Assembly (NCBI RefSeq): GCF_010907035.1
Contig: NZ_QUMK01000068.1
Span: 1 to 33,172 of the forward strand
Direction of reading: 5' to 3'
Source: Rhodopseudomonas sp. BR0M22
GTDB taxonomy: Bacteria > Pseudomonadota > Alphaproteobacteria > Rhizobiales > Xanthobacteraceae
DNA length: 33,172 nucleotides
Below are positions 1 to 8,589 of the stretch, in pieces; positions within the stretch are counted from its first letter, which is position 1, and every line of letters begins with the position of its first letter. Made by a program: the position numbers and the translations under genes. Below the pieces are notes generated by a model. It searched no databases. It saw only the letters and a program-made list of their open reading frames with translations, and was not told the DNA's origin.

Positions 1-150
1 CCCCCGCCCCTCGTCGTGACGACGACGGGCGCAAAGCTCGGGCTCGACAGAGCCGCGAGATCGCGACGCCGTGGCTGTTTGACAGTGTGAGCCCGAAAGA
101 GTGGCGAAGCTCGTCTCGAGCGCGCAGGCTAGCGCCGCTGAGATGCTATT

Positions 151-180
151 CCCGGATCTCGCTTCGCTTATCCGGGCTAC
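151..180. repeat. REP-like palindrome
   Basis: An imperfect palindrome with outer arms CCCGGAT (151-157) and ATCCGGG (170-176) around a GC-rich centre containing GCTTCGC. It lies 13 bases past the stop of the GGDEF gene that ends at 193. The form resembles the short palindromic extragenic repeats common in Bradyrhizobium and Rhodopseudomonas, where they may stabilise or terminate transcripts. A diverged copy lies near the other end of the window (33101-33138). That it is a genome-wide repeat is from memory of related genomes, not shown by this window. Confidence 0.6.
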
Positions 181-192
181 CGGCCGACGCAA

Positions 193-1344
193 CTACATCC
201 CGCGATCGACGGTGCGGTCCCGGCCCGCTGCCTTGGCCCGGTAGAGCCGACTGTCCGCCGTCTTGTAGAGCGCTGCCCAATCGCCGGCCTCGCGGGTCGT
301 GGCCACCCCGAAGCTCGCAGTCACGGGCCGGGTGTCCAGACCGGGAATTTTACCCTGCCGGATCGTCTGCCGGAGCCGTTCGGCGCATGCGGTGGCTTCG
401 GACAACGAGGTGTCCGGCAGGAACACTGCGAATTCCTCGCCGCCCCAGCGGCCGACGAGATCGCCCTTGCGGGCGGTTCTGCGCAGGATCGCGCCGATCT
501 CCTGCAGCACGGCGTCGCCGACGTCGTGACCGAACGTGTCGTTGATCGACTTGAAATGGTCGACGTCGCACAGGATCAGCGCAGCGCCTTCGGGCGCGCG
601 GCGCATCGGCGCCGCGATCTCCGCCTCGAATCCGCGGCGGTTGAGCAGCCCGGTGAGATGGTCGAGGTCGCGTTCGCGGCGCAGATCATCGATCAGGTCG
701 GACACCGCCGCAGCCAGGATGGCCATCGCCAAGGCGGCGCCCAGCACGGCGAGCGACAATTGCAGCGTCTGCCAGAACACCGAGTCGGCGACCGCCAGCG
801 GTCCACCCGACGGCGGCGAGGCGCCGACCGTGAAGACGGTGCGGGGAAAGAAGTGCAGCCCGAACAGCAGCAGCGTCCAGAACAGGATGCGGTCCACCAC
901 GCGGCCGTGTCTGAGATGCGCAAGCCTGAGCGCGGCGACGCACAGCAGCAGTCCGTAGCCGAAATTCTGCACATAGATGCGCGCCAAGAGACTGCGATCG
1001 ACGTAGAAGAAGTAATACAGCGCCAGCGAAAACGCGGCGAAGATCGCGACATCGATCCACCAGCCCAGCGCCCTGCCCGAGCGGATCAGCACGCCTTCGA
1101 CCGCCGCGATCACGGCGCAGGTGTAGAGCGCGCCCGACACCATCGCGTTGAGGCCGGTGTCACGCGGCCAGTAGAGAATCTGGCTCGTCGCGCCGAGCGC
1201 GAACAGGGCACACGCCGCCGCCAGAAGAGCGAGATAAGGCCGCCGCCGGTCGTAGCTCCAGGCCGCGAGAAACGCGAGGCCGAATACGCCGATGATGCCT
1301 GGCCCGATCAGGGACAACGTTATTCTGACAACCGAACCCGGCAT
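193..1344 (-). CDS. Membrane-bound GGDEF diguanylate cyclase
   Basis: Predicted to make cyclic di-GMP from two GTP at the inner membrane. The first ~200 residues are strongly hydrophobic with about six or seven membrane segments, forming an unnamed membrane sensor. A GGDEF domain fills the C-terminal half. The active-site loop GGEEF is intact at about residues 301-305. Nine residues before it is RKGD, matching the RxxD inhibitory site for product feedback. The domain signature DxLTGLLNRRG is also present. I chose the ATG at 1344 (383 aa) because it places the first membrane segment near the N-terminus. A GTG at 1413 would add 23 residues that look non-coding. The gene is divergent from the oxidoreductase at 1591. 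The signal sensed is unknown. Confidence 0.9.
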   Translation of the reverse strand: MPGSVVRITLSLIGPGIIGVFGLAFLAAWSYDRRRPYLALLAAACALFALGATSQILYWPRDTGLNAMVSGALYTCAVIAAVEGVLIRSGRALGWWIDVAIFAAFSLALYYFFYVDRSLLARIYVQNFGYGLLLCVAALRLAHLRHGRVVDRILFWTLLLFGLHFFPRTVFTVGASPPSGGPLAVADSVFWQTLQLSLAVLGAALAMAILAAAVSDLIDDLRRERDLDHLTGLLNRRGFEAEIAAPMRRAPEGAALILCDVDHFKSINDTFGHDVGDAVLQEIGAILRRTARKGDLVGRWGGEEFAVFLPDTSLSEATACAERLRQTIRQGKIPGLDTRPVTASFGVATTREAGDWAALYKTADSRLYRAKAAGRDRTVDRGM

Positions 1345-1590
1345 TTCGAACGTCACGACCTCACACACTGAAGCCCGTGTGTTGTGCCTCCATCGGCTGT
1401 CTAAATCCACCACACACTCGGTGCAATTTTAGCCAAGTGAAAATCCCCTCGGGCCGACGAGCGCGTCATGCCGCCGCACGTCCGGAACGGTGCTGGAACG
1501 GTTGATGAGACGCCTGCAGCCAAATCTTCGCCGCAGGCCGCTTACGCCCTGGCGTTGCCGTCCCCCTGCCCCTGTGCAATCCTGCCGGCC

Positions 1591-2277
1591 ATGACCAGCT
1601 CCGGCGACAGCTCCGCCTTGAAAACCGCGCTCGTGTTCGGCGCCACCGGGTTGATCGGATCGAAGCTGCTCCGCGGGCTGCTGGACAGCGCCGACTATGT
1701 GAGGGTGATCGCCGTGGTGCGGCGGCCGCTGACCTTCACCGATCCGAAGCTGACGGTGCTGATCGGCGACCTCGACCGCCTGCAGGCGCTGGCCGCGCAG
1801 CTGAAGGCCGACGAGGTGTTCATCGCGCTCGGCACCACGCGCAAGCAGACGCCGGACGAGGCCGCGTACTACAAGATCGACCACGACTATCCGGTCGCGG
1901 CGGCGCGGATCGCGCAGGAGGCCGGCGCCGCGGCGGTGTTGCTGGTCACCGCAGTCGGCGCCGACGCCGCATCGCAGGCGTTCTATCTGCGTACCAAGGG
2001 CGAGACCGAACGCGACATCATCGCGCTCGGCTTTCCGCGCACCGCGATCTTCCGCCCGTCGATGCTGATCGGCGAGCGCAGCGAATACCGCCCGTTGGAA
2101 GGGCTGTTCATCGCGCTGGCCCGCCTGATCAATCCGCTGCTGCGCGGCGCGGCCGATCGGTTTCGCGGGATCGACGCCGGCGACGTTGCGGCAGCGATGA
2201 TCGCGGCGGCGCGGATCGATGCGCCGAAGCTGCGGATCTATCATTGGCGCGAGATGATAGCGCTGCTGCGCCGCTGA
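1591..2277 (+). CDS. NAD(P)-binding oxidoreductase, atypical SDR
   Basis: A 228-aa protein with an N-terminal Rossmann fold: GATGLIG at residues 17-23 is the glycine-rich dinucleotide-binding loop of the extended/atypical SDR group (NAD(P)H-binding, PF13460-like). YLRTK at 132-136 fits the YxxxK catalytic pair of SDR enzymes. The family includes TIP30/HTATIP2-like and YwnB-like proteins, so a redox or NADPH-sensing role is likely but the substrate is unknown. I chose the ATG at 1591; an in-frame ATG at 1468 would add 41 residues of low-complexity sequence with no domain. The gene converges with the tautomerase ending at 2296, leaving an 18-base gap. Confidence 0.85.
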   Translation: MTSSGDSSALKTALVFGATGLIGSKLLRGLLDSADYVRVIAVVRRPLTFTDPKLTVLIGDLDRLQALAAQLKADEVFIALGTTRKQTPDEAAYYKIDHDYPVAAARIAQEAGAAAVLLVTAVGADAASQAFYLRTKGETERDIIALGFPRTAIFRPSMLIGERSEYRPLEGLFIALARLINPLLRGAADRFRGIDAGDVAAAMIAAARIDAPKLRIYHWREMIALLRR

Positions 2278-2295
2278 AGGCCGCGACCAAACGCC

Positions 2296-2643
2296 CTACG
2301 CCGGTTTCAGCCGCTTCTTGTAGGCCTCCGGGTCCATGTCGCGGATGTCGACGCTGAGGCTATGAATGTCGGGGCAATGCTCGACCAGGGTCTGGCGCAG
2401 CGCGACGCTGAGCGCGACCTTCTGCTCCGGCGTGCGGCCCGCCAGCATGAACACGGCAAGATGCACGAAGCTGTCGCGCTTGCCGCCCACCAGATAGTCG
2501 TCGAAGCCGCGCGCCCGCGCCTTGATGTCGGCGGCCTGCATCACGCCGGTCGCCGCGGCGGTGACGGCGAGTTGCTCCAGCAGCGGCGCGATGCGGCCGC
2601 GGCCGAGATGATCGGCCGAATAGTCCACCACCAGATGCGGCAT
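2296..2643 (-). CDS. 5-carboxymethyl-2-hydroxymuconate isomerase-like protein
   Basis: A 115-aa protein of the CHMI family in the tautomerase superfamily. It begins Met-Pro-His-Leu; Pro1, exposed after Met removal, is the catalytic base of this superfamily. HpaF-type enzymes isomerise 5-carboxymethyl-2-hydroxymuconate in homoprotocatechuate breakdown, but no other hpa gene is visible here, so the substrate is open. The ATG at 2643 is preferred over an upstream start at 2709, because only the shorter form puts Pro at position 1. It is the last gene of the minus-strand run from the ABC importer, 96 bases after the ATPase stop, so it may be co-transcribed with it. Confidence 0.8.
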   Translation of the reverse strand: MPHLVVDYSADHLGRGRIAPLLEQLAVTAAATGVMQAADIKARARGFDDYLVGGKRDSFVHLAVFMLAGRTPEQKVALSVALRQTLVEHCPDIHSLSVDIRDMDPEAYKKRLKPA

Positions 2644-2739
2644 CGTCCCTCCGGTTCGTTTTCCACGAATTTGCCGGATGTTCTTCGACGGCCGCGTCAG
2701 CCTGGTCAAGCCCGAGCGGCGGATCGCCGCCCGCCTCGA

Positions 2740-3534
2740 TCACCAGGTGGCGTCGAGGCCGAGCAGGCCGAGGATCTGGCGGCGCAGGTCGGCCAGATGC
2801 GGGTCGCCGCGATGGCGGGGATACGGCCGGTCGACCTGGATATCGGCCTTCAGCTTGGCCGGGCGTTCGCTGAACACCACCACGCGCTGCGCCAGGAACA
2901 GCGCCTCCTCGACGTCGTGGGTCACCAGCAGCGTGGTGAAACCCTGGCGCTGCCACAGCGACACGATCTCGGTCTGCATGCTGAGCCGGGTCAGCGAGTC
3001 GAGCTTGCCGAGCGGCTCGTCGAGCACCAGGATGTCGGGATCGTTGACCAGCGCCCGGGCCAGCGACACCCGCTGCGCCATACCGCCCGAGAGCTGATGC
3101 GGATAGGCATTGGAAAAGCCGCTGAGCCCGACCATCGCCAGCGCCGCATCGACGCGGTGACGCTCGGACTTGATGATGCCCTGCGCCTCCAGCCCGAGCG
3201 CGACGTTCTTCCACACCGTCCGCCACGGAAACAGCGTCGGATCCTGGAACACGACGACGCGCGACGGATGCGGCCCGGCAATGACGCGGCCGTCTTCGAG
3301 CAGCCGGCCGGCGCGCGGCGGTTCGAGCCCGGCGACCAGCCGCAGCAGCGTGGATTTGCCACAGCCCGAGGGCCCGAGCAGCGCGACGAACTCGCCCGGC
3401 GCGGCGCTCAGCGTGACGTGATCGAGCACCGGCAGCGCGGCGCCGTCGATGTCGAAATGGTGACTGACGTCGACCACGTCGAGCGCTGCGCCGGCAGCTT
3501 GCGGCTGCGGCTTCAATGCGGCGGCGCTCACCAT
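2740..3534 (-). CDS. ABC transporter ATPase, nitrate/sulfonate/taurine class
   Basis: A 264-aa cytoplasmic ATPase that powers the importer encoded just upstream. All motifs are present: Walker A GPSGCGKST (54-62), Q-loop VFQDP (95-99), signature LSGGMAQR (148-155), Walker B ILVLDEP (168-174) and the switch His in VTHD (205-208). Overall pattern and length fit the SsuB/TauB/NrtD group. The start overlaps the end of the permease gene by 7 bases, which suggests translational coupling. The substrate cannot be told from the ATPase. Confidence 0.93.
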   Translation of the reverse strand: MVSAAALKPQPQAAGAALDVVDVSHHFDIDGAALPVLDHVTLSAAPGEFVALLGPSGCGKSTLLRLVAGLEPPRAGRLLEDGRVIAGPHPSRVVVFQDPTLFPWRTVWKNVALGLEAQGIIKSERHRVDAALAMVGLSGFSNAYPHQLSGGMAQRVSLARALVNDPDILVLDEPLGKLDSLTRLSMQTEIVSLWQRQGFTTLLVTHDVEEALFLAQRVVVFSERPAKLKADIQVDRPYPRHRGDPHLADLRRQILGLLGLDATW

Positions 3535-4556
3535 TTCACGACTCCCTTCTGCCAGACCAGCAAGCGGTCACGGACCTTGAACAACGCGGTGATGGCGCCG
3601 GAGCACAGCAGCGACATCACCAGCAGCGCGGCGTACATGTTGGCGTAAGCGGCCCAGCCCTGTGCCCATTGCAGATACCAGCCGAGCCCGGACTTCACGC
3701 CCATCATCTCCGCCACCACCAGCACCGCGAACGACGCGCCGAGCCCCATGAATAGACCGACGAAGACGTGCGGCAGCGCCGCCGGGATCGCGACCTTGAA
3801 CACCAGGAAAGACGGCTTGGCGCCGAGCGTGCGCGCGACGTCGTAGTAAGCGCTCGACACGCTGGCGACGCCCGACCAAGTCAGCACCGTCACAGGAAAG
3901 CCGGTCGCGAGCGCGATCAGGAAGGTCGATGCACTCCAGCTCGACGGAAACGCGAAGAACGCGATCGGCAGCCATGCGGTCGCCGGCAGCGGGCCGATGA
4001 AGCGCAGCACCGGATGCACCCAATAGCCGACCGCGCGCGACCAGCCGATCGACACGCCGGTGACGAACCCGACCGCCGCGCCGATCAGATAGCCGCCGAG
4101 CTGCAGCTTCACGGAAGCGAACACACTCTCCACCAGCTTCGGCAGATCGTCGGTGTAGACCTCGACGATCGCCTGCGGCGGCGGGAAGAACGGCTGCGGC
4201 AACAGCCCGAGCTTCGCGGTCACCACTTCCCAGGCCGCGAGCAGCAGGCCGATCAGCAGCAGCCACGGCGCGCGCCGCTGCACAGCTCCGCCGACTGCGC
4301 GCGACCACAAGCCGACCGCCGCAGCCAGCGCGATCGCGCCGCCGATCGCGAAGCCGGCAATCGCCACCTCCTGGGTGCGCGACCAGTCGCCGATGTCGTC
4401 CCGCCACAGGCACGACAATCCGAACGCCGCCCAGCCGAGGCCGGCGGCGAAGCCGATCGCATGACCGCGCACCGCGCGGAGCAGCGACGAGGTGCGGGAC
4501 GCAAGCTGCGTCCCGACATCGAGTTCGAGCGCGTCAGACACGGAATACGTCGGCAT
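3528..4556 (-). CDS. ABC transporter permease, SsuC/TauC/NrtB class
   Basis: A 342-aa inner-membrane permease of the BPD_transp_1 type. The cytoplasmic coupling loop is visible as ARTLGAKPSFLVFKVAIP, the EAA-type motif that docks on the ATPase. The transport core starts around residue 95. Before it are roughly 70-90 extra residues with about two additional membrane segments, making it longer than the usual 250-280 aa of the family. The ATG at 4556 (MPTYSV) is preferred; a further ATG lies at 4571. The gene overlaps the end of the binding-protein gene by 23 bases and the ATPase start by 7, so the three are one operon. Confidence 0.9.
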   Translation of the reverse strand: MPTYSVSDALELDVGTQLASRTSSLLRAVRGHAIGFAAGLGWAAFGLSCLWRDDIGDWSRTQEVAIAGFAIGGAIALAAAVGLWSRAVGGAVQRRAPWLLLIGLLLAAWEVVTAKLGLLPQPFFPPPQAIVEVYTDDLPKLVESVFASVKLQLGGYLIGAAVGFVTGVSIGWSRAVGYWVHPVLRFIGPLPATAWLPIAFFAFPSSWSASTFLIALATGFPVTVLTWSGVASVSSAYYDVARTLGAKPSFLVFKVAIPAALPHVFVGLFMGLGASFAVLVVAEMMGVKSGLGWYLQWAQGWAAYANMYAALLVMSLLCSGAITALFKVRDRLLVWQKGVVKW

Positions 4557-5619
4557 AGATCTTGTCCGCAAATTTGCTGGTGTCGGTCGAACGCTTGATC
4601 ACCGAGACGGCCTTGAGATCCTCGGCGTAGAGCTTCAGCTCGCTCTTGAGCTGCTCCCCGACCGGGTGATGGTGATGGGTGTGATACTTGATCAGCGCCC
4701 GCACATCGTCTTCGGTCACGATCTTCGGCGCGTAGGGCAGAAACGACTTCGTCGCCTGCTCGGGATTGTTGGCGGAGAACTCCGCCGCGTCGAGCAGCGC
4801 CTGGGTCACCGCGCGCGCCACCAGCGGCTCGTCGCGGATCAGGCTGCCGCGCACGCCGACGATGCAGCAGCTCACATTCCGGTAGACCCCGTCGAGATTG
4901 GAGCCGATCTCCTTGAACTCGCCGTCCTTGAGGAAGGCGTGCGCGAGCGGATCGGACGCCAATGCCGCCTGCGCCTCGCCCTTCTCCACCGCGAGGCGCA
5001 CCAGATTGCCCGGATACTGCTTCCACTCGACATCCCTGGCCGGATCGACACCGGCCTTGGCGAGCTGAATCGAGAAGAAGTTCTTGCCCGGACCGGCCTG
5101 ATCGTCGATCGCCACCACCTTGCCTTTGAGATCGGTGACCTTGCTGATCTCCGACCCGGTCGGCGCGATCGCCCGCAGGCAGCCGCCGTGAGTGCCGGCA
5201 ACGATCTTGACGTCGAACCCCTGCTCCAGCGGCTTCAACCAACGCAGCGCCATGCCGACACCGACGTCGCTCTTGCCGGTGGCGATCGCTTCGAGCAACT
5301 GATCGGTCGAGCCGGAGAAATTCACCAGCTCGACGTCGAGATTCTGTTTCTTGAAGAACTCGTAGTCGACCGCGACCGGCACCTGCACCGAGCACACCGA
5401 ATTGGCGTTCCACGACAGTTTCAACTTGCGCGGCGCGCCGGTGAGCGGCGTCACGTCGCCGGAGGTCCGGCAGATCGGGAAGTCCGAGAGATCGTAGCCG
5501 ATCGGCGCCGCCGGAAACGCCTGAATGCCGAACGCCCCGACCGGCGCTGCGACGACGCCCGCCGCCGCGCCGAGGAGCACGGACCGCCGGCTGATCGCCC
5601 GGCCTGTGTGGTTGCCCAT
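4534..5619 (-). CDS. Tat-exported ABC substrate-binding protein (NrtA/SsuA/TauA-like)
   Basis: A 361-aa periplasmic binding protein for the ABC importer. The N-terminus has a twin-arginine motif, SRRSVLL, followed by a hydrophobic Ala/Gly/Val stretch, so export as a folded protein by Tat is likely. The body has features of the NMT1/SsuA-like fold, such as ATGKSDVGVGMA and DLKGKVVAIDD. Two oddities are a run YHTHHHHP near the C-terminus, and several Cys in the mature part (CRTSG, NSVCSV, GGCLR, NVSCCIV). These could bind a metal or cofactor, which would fit Tat export, but this is inference. The ATG at 5619 follows AAGGGG at a good distance. The ligand is unknown; sulfonate, nitrate or aromatic compounds are possible. 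Confidence 0.88.
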   Translation of the reverse strand: MGNHTGRAISRRSVLLGAAAGVVAAPVGAFGIQAFPAAPIGYDLSDFPICRTSGDVTPLTGAPRKLKLSWNANSVCSVQVPVAVDYEFFKKQNLDVELVNFSGSTDQLLEAIATGKSDVGVGMALRWLKPLEQGFDVKIVAGTHGGCLRAIAPTGSEISKVTDLKGKVVAIDDQAGPGKNFFSIQLAKAGVDPARDVEWKQYPGNLVRLAVEKGEAQAALASDPLAHAFLKDGEFKEIGSNLDGVYRNVSCCIVGVRGSLIRDEPLVARAVTQALLDAAEFSANNPEQATKSFLPYAPKIVTEDDVRALIKYHTHHHHPVGEQLKSELKLYAEDLKAVSVIKRSTDTSKFADKIYADVFRV

Positions 5620-6026
5620 CTTTATCCCCTTCAGTTCAAGAGTCCTCCCGCGCGATGCGCGGTGACGATCAGCGAGGCCATCAATCCGTTGCGGCCGATC
5701 CCGCCGACGAGATTTAGTCGCGCCATGATCGAGCCCGGCTGATACCAGGTCAATGAAACGCGATTTCAAATGTCGTGCCGAACGGAGAACGTCTCGCGCG
5801 TCGCATGTGCGTGCCGCAGCAGAGCGACAGACCGTGGAGAACCGCTTTCTCGCGCACGCCGCTCCGGCAGAACGATGATGCTGATCGCAGCAAATATGAC
5901 CATCCGCTCGCGTGCGCTGTTCGTGCGCCGCTTTCGCGACTGCAGGCTCTCATCCGAGCGTCGCATTGCAGGCGCCGCTGTGGTCGCTTAGTTCGAGCCG
6001 ACTATCTTTCATCAGGATCGCTCATC
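5620..6026. other. Intergenic region between divergent genes
   Basis: This 407-base gap separates the ABC operon (minus) from the DUF1847 gene (plus). Apart from the candidate promoter at 5725-5753 and AGGA (6014-6017) serving the gene at 6027, I see no gene, repeat or clear operator. Open frames here have no recognisable protein features. Confidence 0.5.
5725..5753 (-). promoter_or_regulatory. Candidate sigma-70 promoter of the ABC operon
   Basis: On the minus strand, TTGACC (5748-5753) and GATCAT (5725-5730) are separated by 17 bases, matching the -35 and -10 consensus at 5 of 6 and 4 of 6. It would give a leader of about 100 bases before the ATG at 5619. Found by eye only. Confidence 0.35.
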
Positions 6027-6692
6027 ATGGCCAAGCCGAATCCCGACGACATCACCTGCTCAGAATGCGGGCAGTTCAACTGCTATCGTCTCGACAAGCG
6101 TTATCCGGGCATCTGCGCGACGACCGATTTGGCGCCGGAGGAACGCCAGGAGCTGGTCGGGCTGTATGCCGGCGACACCATCGATGCGACGCTGGCCCGC
6201 GCCGCGGCGGAGATCGAGGGTCAGTATTACTGCAAGCTCAACCGCGTCGAAGAGACCGTCGCGTTCGCCCGCCGGATCGGCGCGACCCGGATCGGCATCG
6301 CCACCTGCATCGGGCTGATCGAAGAGACCAAGCTGCTTGTCGACGTGCTCCGGCTCGCCGGTTTCGAAACCCGAACCGCCCTGTGCAAGGTGGGCTCGAT
6401 CGACAAGACCGAGATCGGCGTGCCGGAAGAGCTGAAGATCAAAGCCGGCCACGAAGCGTGCTGCAATCCGGTGTTGCAGGCCCGGTTGCTCAATCGCGAG
6501 CACACCCAGCTCAACATCATCATGGGCCTGTGCGTCGGCCACGACTCGCTGTTCATCCGCCATGCCGAAGCGCCGGTGACGACGCTGGTGGTCAAAGATC
6601 GAGTGCTCGCCCACAATCCAGTGGCGGCCTTCCACACCATCAAGACCTACTCCAGCCGGATGCGCGACGCGCGGCGCCTGCGAGAGCTGTAG
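6027..6692 (+). CDS. DUF1847 Cys-rich putative metal-binding protein
   Basis: A 221-aa soluble protein matching the DUF1847 pattern from memory. It is rich in Cys in short motifs: CSECGQFNC (11-19) near the N-terminus, then YYC, ATCIG, ALCKVG, EACCNP and GLCVGHD. Such clusters point to bound metal or an iron-sulfur centre. The family's reaction is not established. The ATG at 6027 has AGGA nine bases upstream, and residues before it in the same frame look non-coding. No obvious operon partner follows; the next gene is 374 bases away. Confidence 0.85.
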   Translation: MAKPNPDDITCSECGQFNCYRLDKRYPGICATTDLAPEERQELVGLYAGDTIDATLARAAAEIEGQYYCKLNRVEETVAFARRIGATRIGIATCIGLIEETKLLVDVLRLAGFETRTALCKVGSIDKTEIGVPEELKIKAGHEACCNPVLQARLLNREHTQLNIIMGLCVGHDSLFIRHAEAPVTTLVVKDRVLAHNPVAAFHTIKTYSSRMRDARRLREL

Positions 6693-7066
6693 ACCGCAGC
6701 CGCGGAATCCCCTCGAACGGTCCCGCTGCTTCGCCGCAGACGCGCTCATCCCGCCGCACGGCAAATCAAATCATGCAGCGCGACGTGTTTATGGACGCGC
6801 CGGCCATCGCCTGTTACGTCCGCTGCGAGGTGACGGCGCACAGCGCCGCTCCCGGTTCGATACAAATCCCCGGCGCAAGCATCAGCCAAAGAAGGGATCG
6901 ACCATCTCGCCACTCCAAACGCAACGGCGCGCGCAGCGTCTGGCGCCGGCCATCACATCGCAGCAATGCCCCGGTCGCTCCGAAGGGAGCGTGAGGGCAG
7001 ACGGCTCGTCACCCCTCTGCGCCCCAAAGGCCGCCCCCGTTCCATCGCTCAGAAGGAGCACCACCC
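6693..7066. other. Intergenic region without a recognisable gene
   Basis: A gap of 374 bases before the quinone oxidoreductase. Frames run open here because of base composition but show no domain, signal peptide or convincing start. AAGGAG at 7053-7058 is the ribosome site of the next gene. No clear promoter or repeat was seen. Confidence 0.5.
7053..7058 (+). promoter_or_regulatory. Ribosome binding site deciding a TTG start
   Basis: AAGGAG lies eight bases before TTG at 7067. The first in-frame ATG codons (7085, 7088) are 26 or more bases away, too far for this site. It therefore favours the TTG start. Confidence 0.6.
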
Positions 7067-8068
7067 TTGCCAGATCTTGAATCCATGATGAAAGCCGTCG
7101 TCGTCGAGCAGTACGCCTCGATCGACGACATCGAACTGAAGCAGATCGCCCGGCCGGCCGTGAAGCCGGGCTCCGTGCGCGTTCGGGTTCAGGCGGTCGG
7201 CATCGGCTTTGTCGACGGCCTCAAGGTGCAAGGGCGCTACCAGACCAAGGATCCGTTGCCGTTCGTGCCCGGCACCGAATTCGCCGGCGTGATCGATGCG
7301 GTCGGAGACGATGTCGCGGACTACGCAGCCGGCATGGCGGTGATGGGCATGACGCGCTCCGGTGCGCTCGCCGAGTACATCGTGGTTCCCACCGAGGCCG
7401 TCAGCCGCCTGCCGGACGGCATCTCGCCCGAGGAAGGCGCCTCGTTCCGGGCCAATTACCTGACCTCGTACTACGCGCTCGTCGAACGCGCGGCGCTGAA
7501 GCAAGGCGAGATCCTGCTGGTGCTCGGCGCCGCCGGCGGCGTCGGCACGGCTGCGATCCAGATCGGCAAGCTGCTCGGCGCGCGTGTCATCGCCGCAGCG
7601 TCGACCACGCAGAAGCGGGACTTCGCGCTCGGCCTCGGTGCCGACGCCGCGATCGACTACACGCAACCGGACTGGCGTGAAACGTTCAAGGCCATGACCC
7701 AGGGTCACGGCGCCGACGTCATCTTCGATCCGGTCGGCGGACCGATTTCGGTCGATGCATTTCGCTCGATCGCCTGGAACGGCCGGCACATTGTCGTCGG
7801 GTTCGCGGCGGGCAGCATTCCGGCGCTGCCGTTCAACCTGCCGCTGCTCAAAGGCGGCAGCCTGCTCGGCGTCGATCTTGCGCAAGTGCCTCGGCGCGAA
7901 CCGGCCGCGTTTCAACGCTGCATGGCGGATCTCAATCGGCTGCTCAGCAACCGGGAACTGAAGCCCGCGATCGAGTCGGTGTTCGCGCTCGAGGATTTTC
8001 GTACCGCGTTCAAGACGCTCGCCGGCCGCGAGGCACTCGGCAAAGTGGTGGTGAAGATCGCCTCATGA
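7067..8068 (+). CDS. NAD(P)H:quinone oxidoreductase, zinc-free MDR family
   Basis: A 333-aa medium-chain dehydrogenase/reductase of the quinone oxidoreductase (QOR) branch. The N-terminal GroES-like domain has the GTEFAG motif (69-74). The Rossmann domain carries AAGGVG (155-160), the QOR-type NADPH loop. The Cys/His ligands of zinc alcohol dehydrogenases are missing, so it should be zinc-free and reduce quinones or enones with NADPH. The likely start is TTG at 7067, supported by a strong ribosome site; ATG at 7085 or 7088 is the conservative alternative and would shorten the protein by six or seven residues. The gene converges with the one ending at 8152. Confidence 0.9.
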   Translation: MPDLESMMKAVVVEQYASIDDIELKQIARPAVKPGSVRVRVQAVGIGFVDGLKVQGRYQTKDPLPFVPGTEFAGVIDAVGDDVADYAAGMAVMGMTRSGALAEYIVVPTEAVSRLPDGISPEEGASFRANYLTSYYALVERAALKQGEILLVLGAAGGVGTAAIQIGKLLGARVIAAASTTQKRDFALGLGADAAIDYTQPDWRETFKAMTQGHGADVIFDPVGGPISVDAFRSIAWNGRHIVVGFAAGSIPALPFNLPLLKGGSLLGVDLAQVPRREPAAFQRCMADLNRLLSNRELKPAIESVFALEDFRTAFKTLAGREALGKVVVKIAS

Positions 8069-8151
8069 CGAAAGCCAAAGAACTGGACTGTGCCTAGCGG
8101 CACCCCGCGCCTTCAGGTCATCGCGCAATTCGTTCGCGCACCCACAGCAGG

Positions 8152-8589
8152 TTACGACGCGCCGGACATCAATTCGGCGCGGCAGGCTTCGGTAAATGGC
8201 CGCAGCAGATCGAAAGTGTCGCGGTCCAGCCGTTGGAGATCGTGCAAGTCTAGCGGCGGACGGTCGTAGATCTCGACGATGAGCTCGATCAGACGTTCGG
8301 CTTCTGCAACGGTTTTCGGCGTTGCGAACAGCCGCAGTTTGCCGATCAGCGCGTAGATCTCAATGAACTTGGTCGGATCGTCGAGCGAATGGATCAGCGC
8401 GTCGACATAGAGCTTCGACGCCTGGTCGATGAACTCGCCGAACAGCCTTTCGCGCCGGGCGCTCTCCTGCGCGAAACGTGCGCTGCGCGTCTGGTAGTTC
8501 TGGGACAACCAAGTGGTACTCAGCGTCGCCAGTCCGCCGATCGCGGAGCCGGCGAGCGCCGCCAGCGCGGATGCCGAGGCGCCAGTCAC
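8152..8589 (-). CDS. Unknown one-TM protein, partner of the PepSY protein
   Basis: A 145-aa protein I do not recognise as a named family. Residues ~5-28 form a single Ala/Gly-rich membrane segment. The rest is charged and probably helical, with regular Leu/Ile spacing and many Arg, Asp and Glu, suggesting a cytoplasmic helical domain. It starts at GTG (8587-8589), which overlaps the stop of the upstream PepSY gene in the form GTGA. The two are therefore translationally coupled and may act together at the membrane. Confidence 0.75.
   Translation of the reverse strand: MTGASASALAALAGSAIGGLATLSTTWLSQNYQTRSARFAQESARRERLFGEFIDQASKLYVDALIHSLDDPTKFIEIYALIGKLRLFATPKTVAEAERLIELIVEIYDRPPLDLHDLQRLDRDTFDLLRPFTEACRAELMSGAS

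Noticed and set aside
2362-3648. Long open frame on the plus strand opposite the ABC ATPase
   Set aside because: It is antisense to a gene with all ABC motifs. High GC content leaves antisense frames open, and the translation is Arg/Gln/His-rich without a domain.
8090-8103. GTGCC-TAGC-GGCAC as a terminator between convergent genes
   Set aside because: The stem is only five pairs and no T-run follows on either strand. It is too weak to call.
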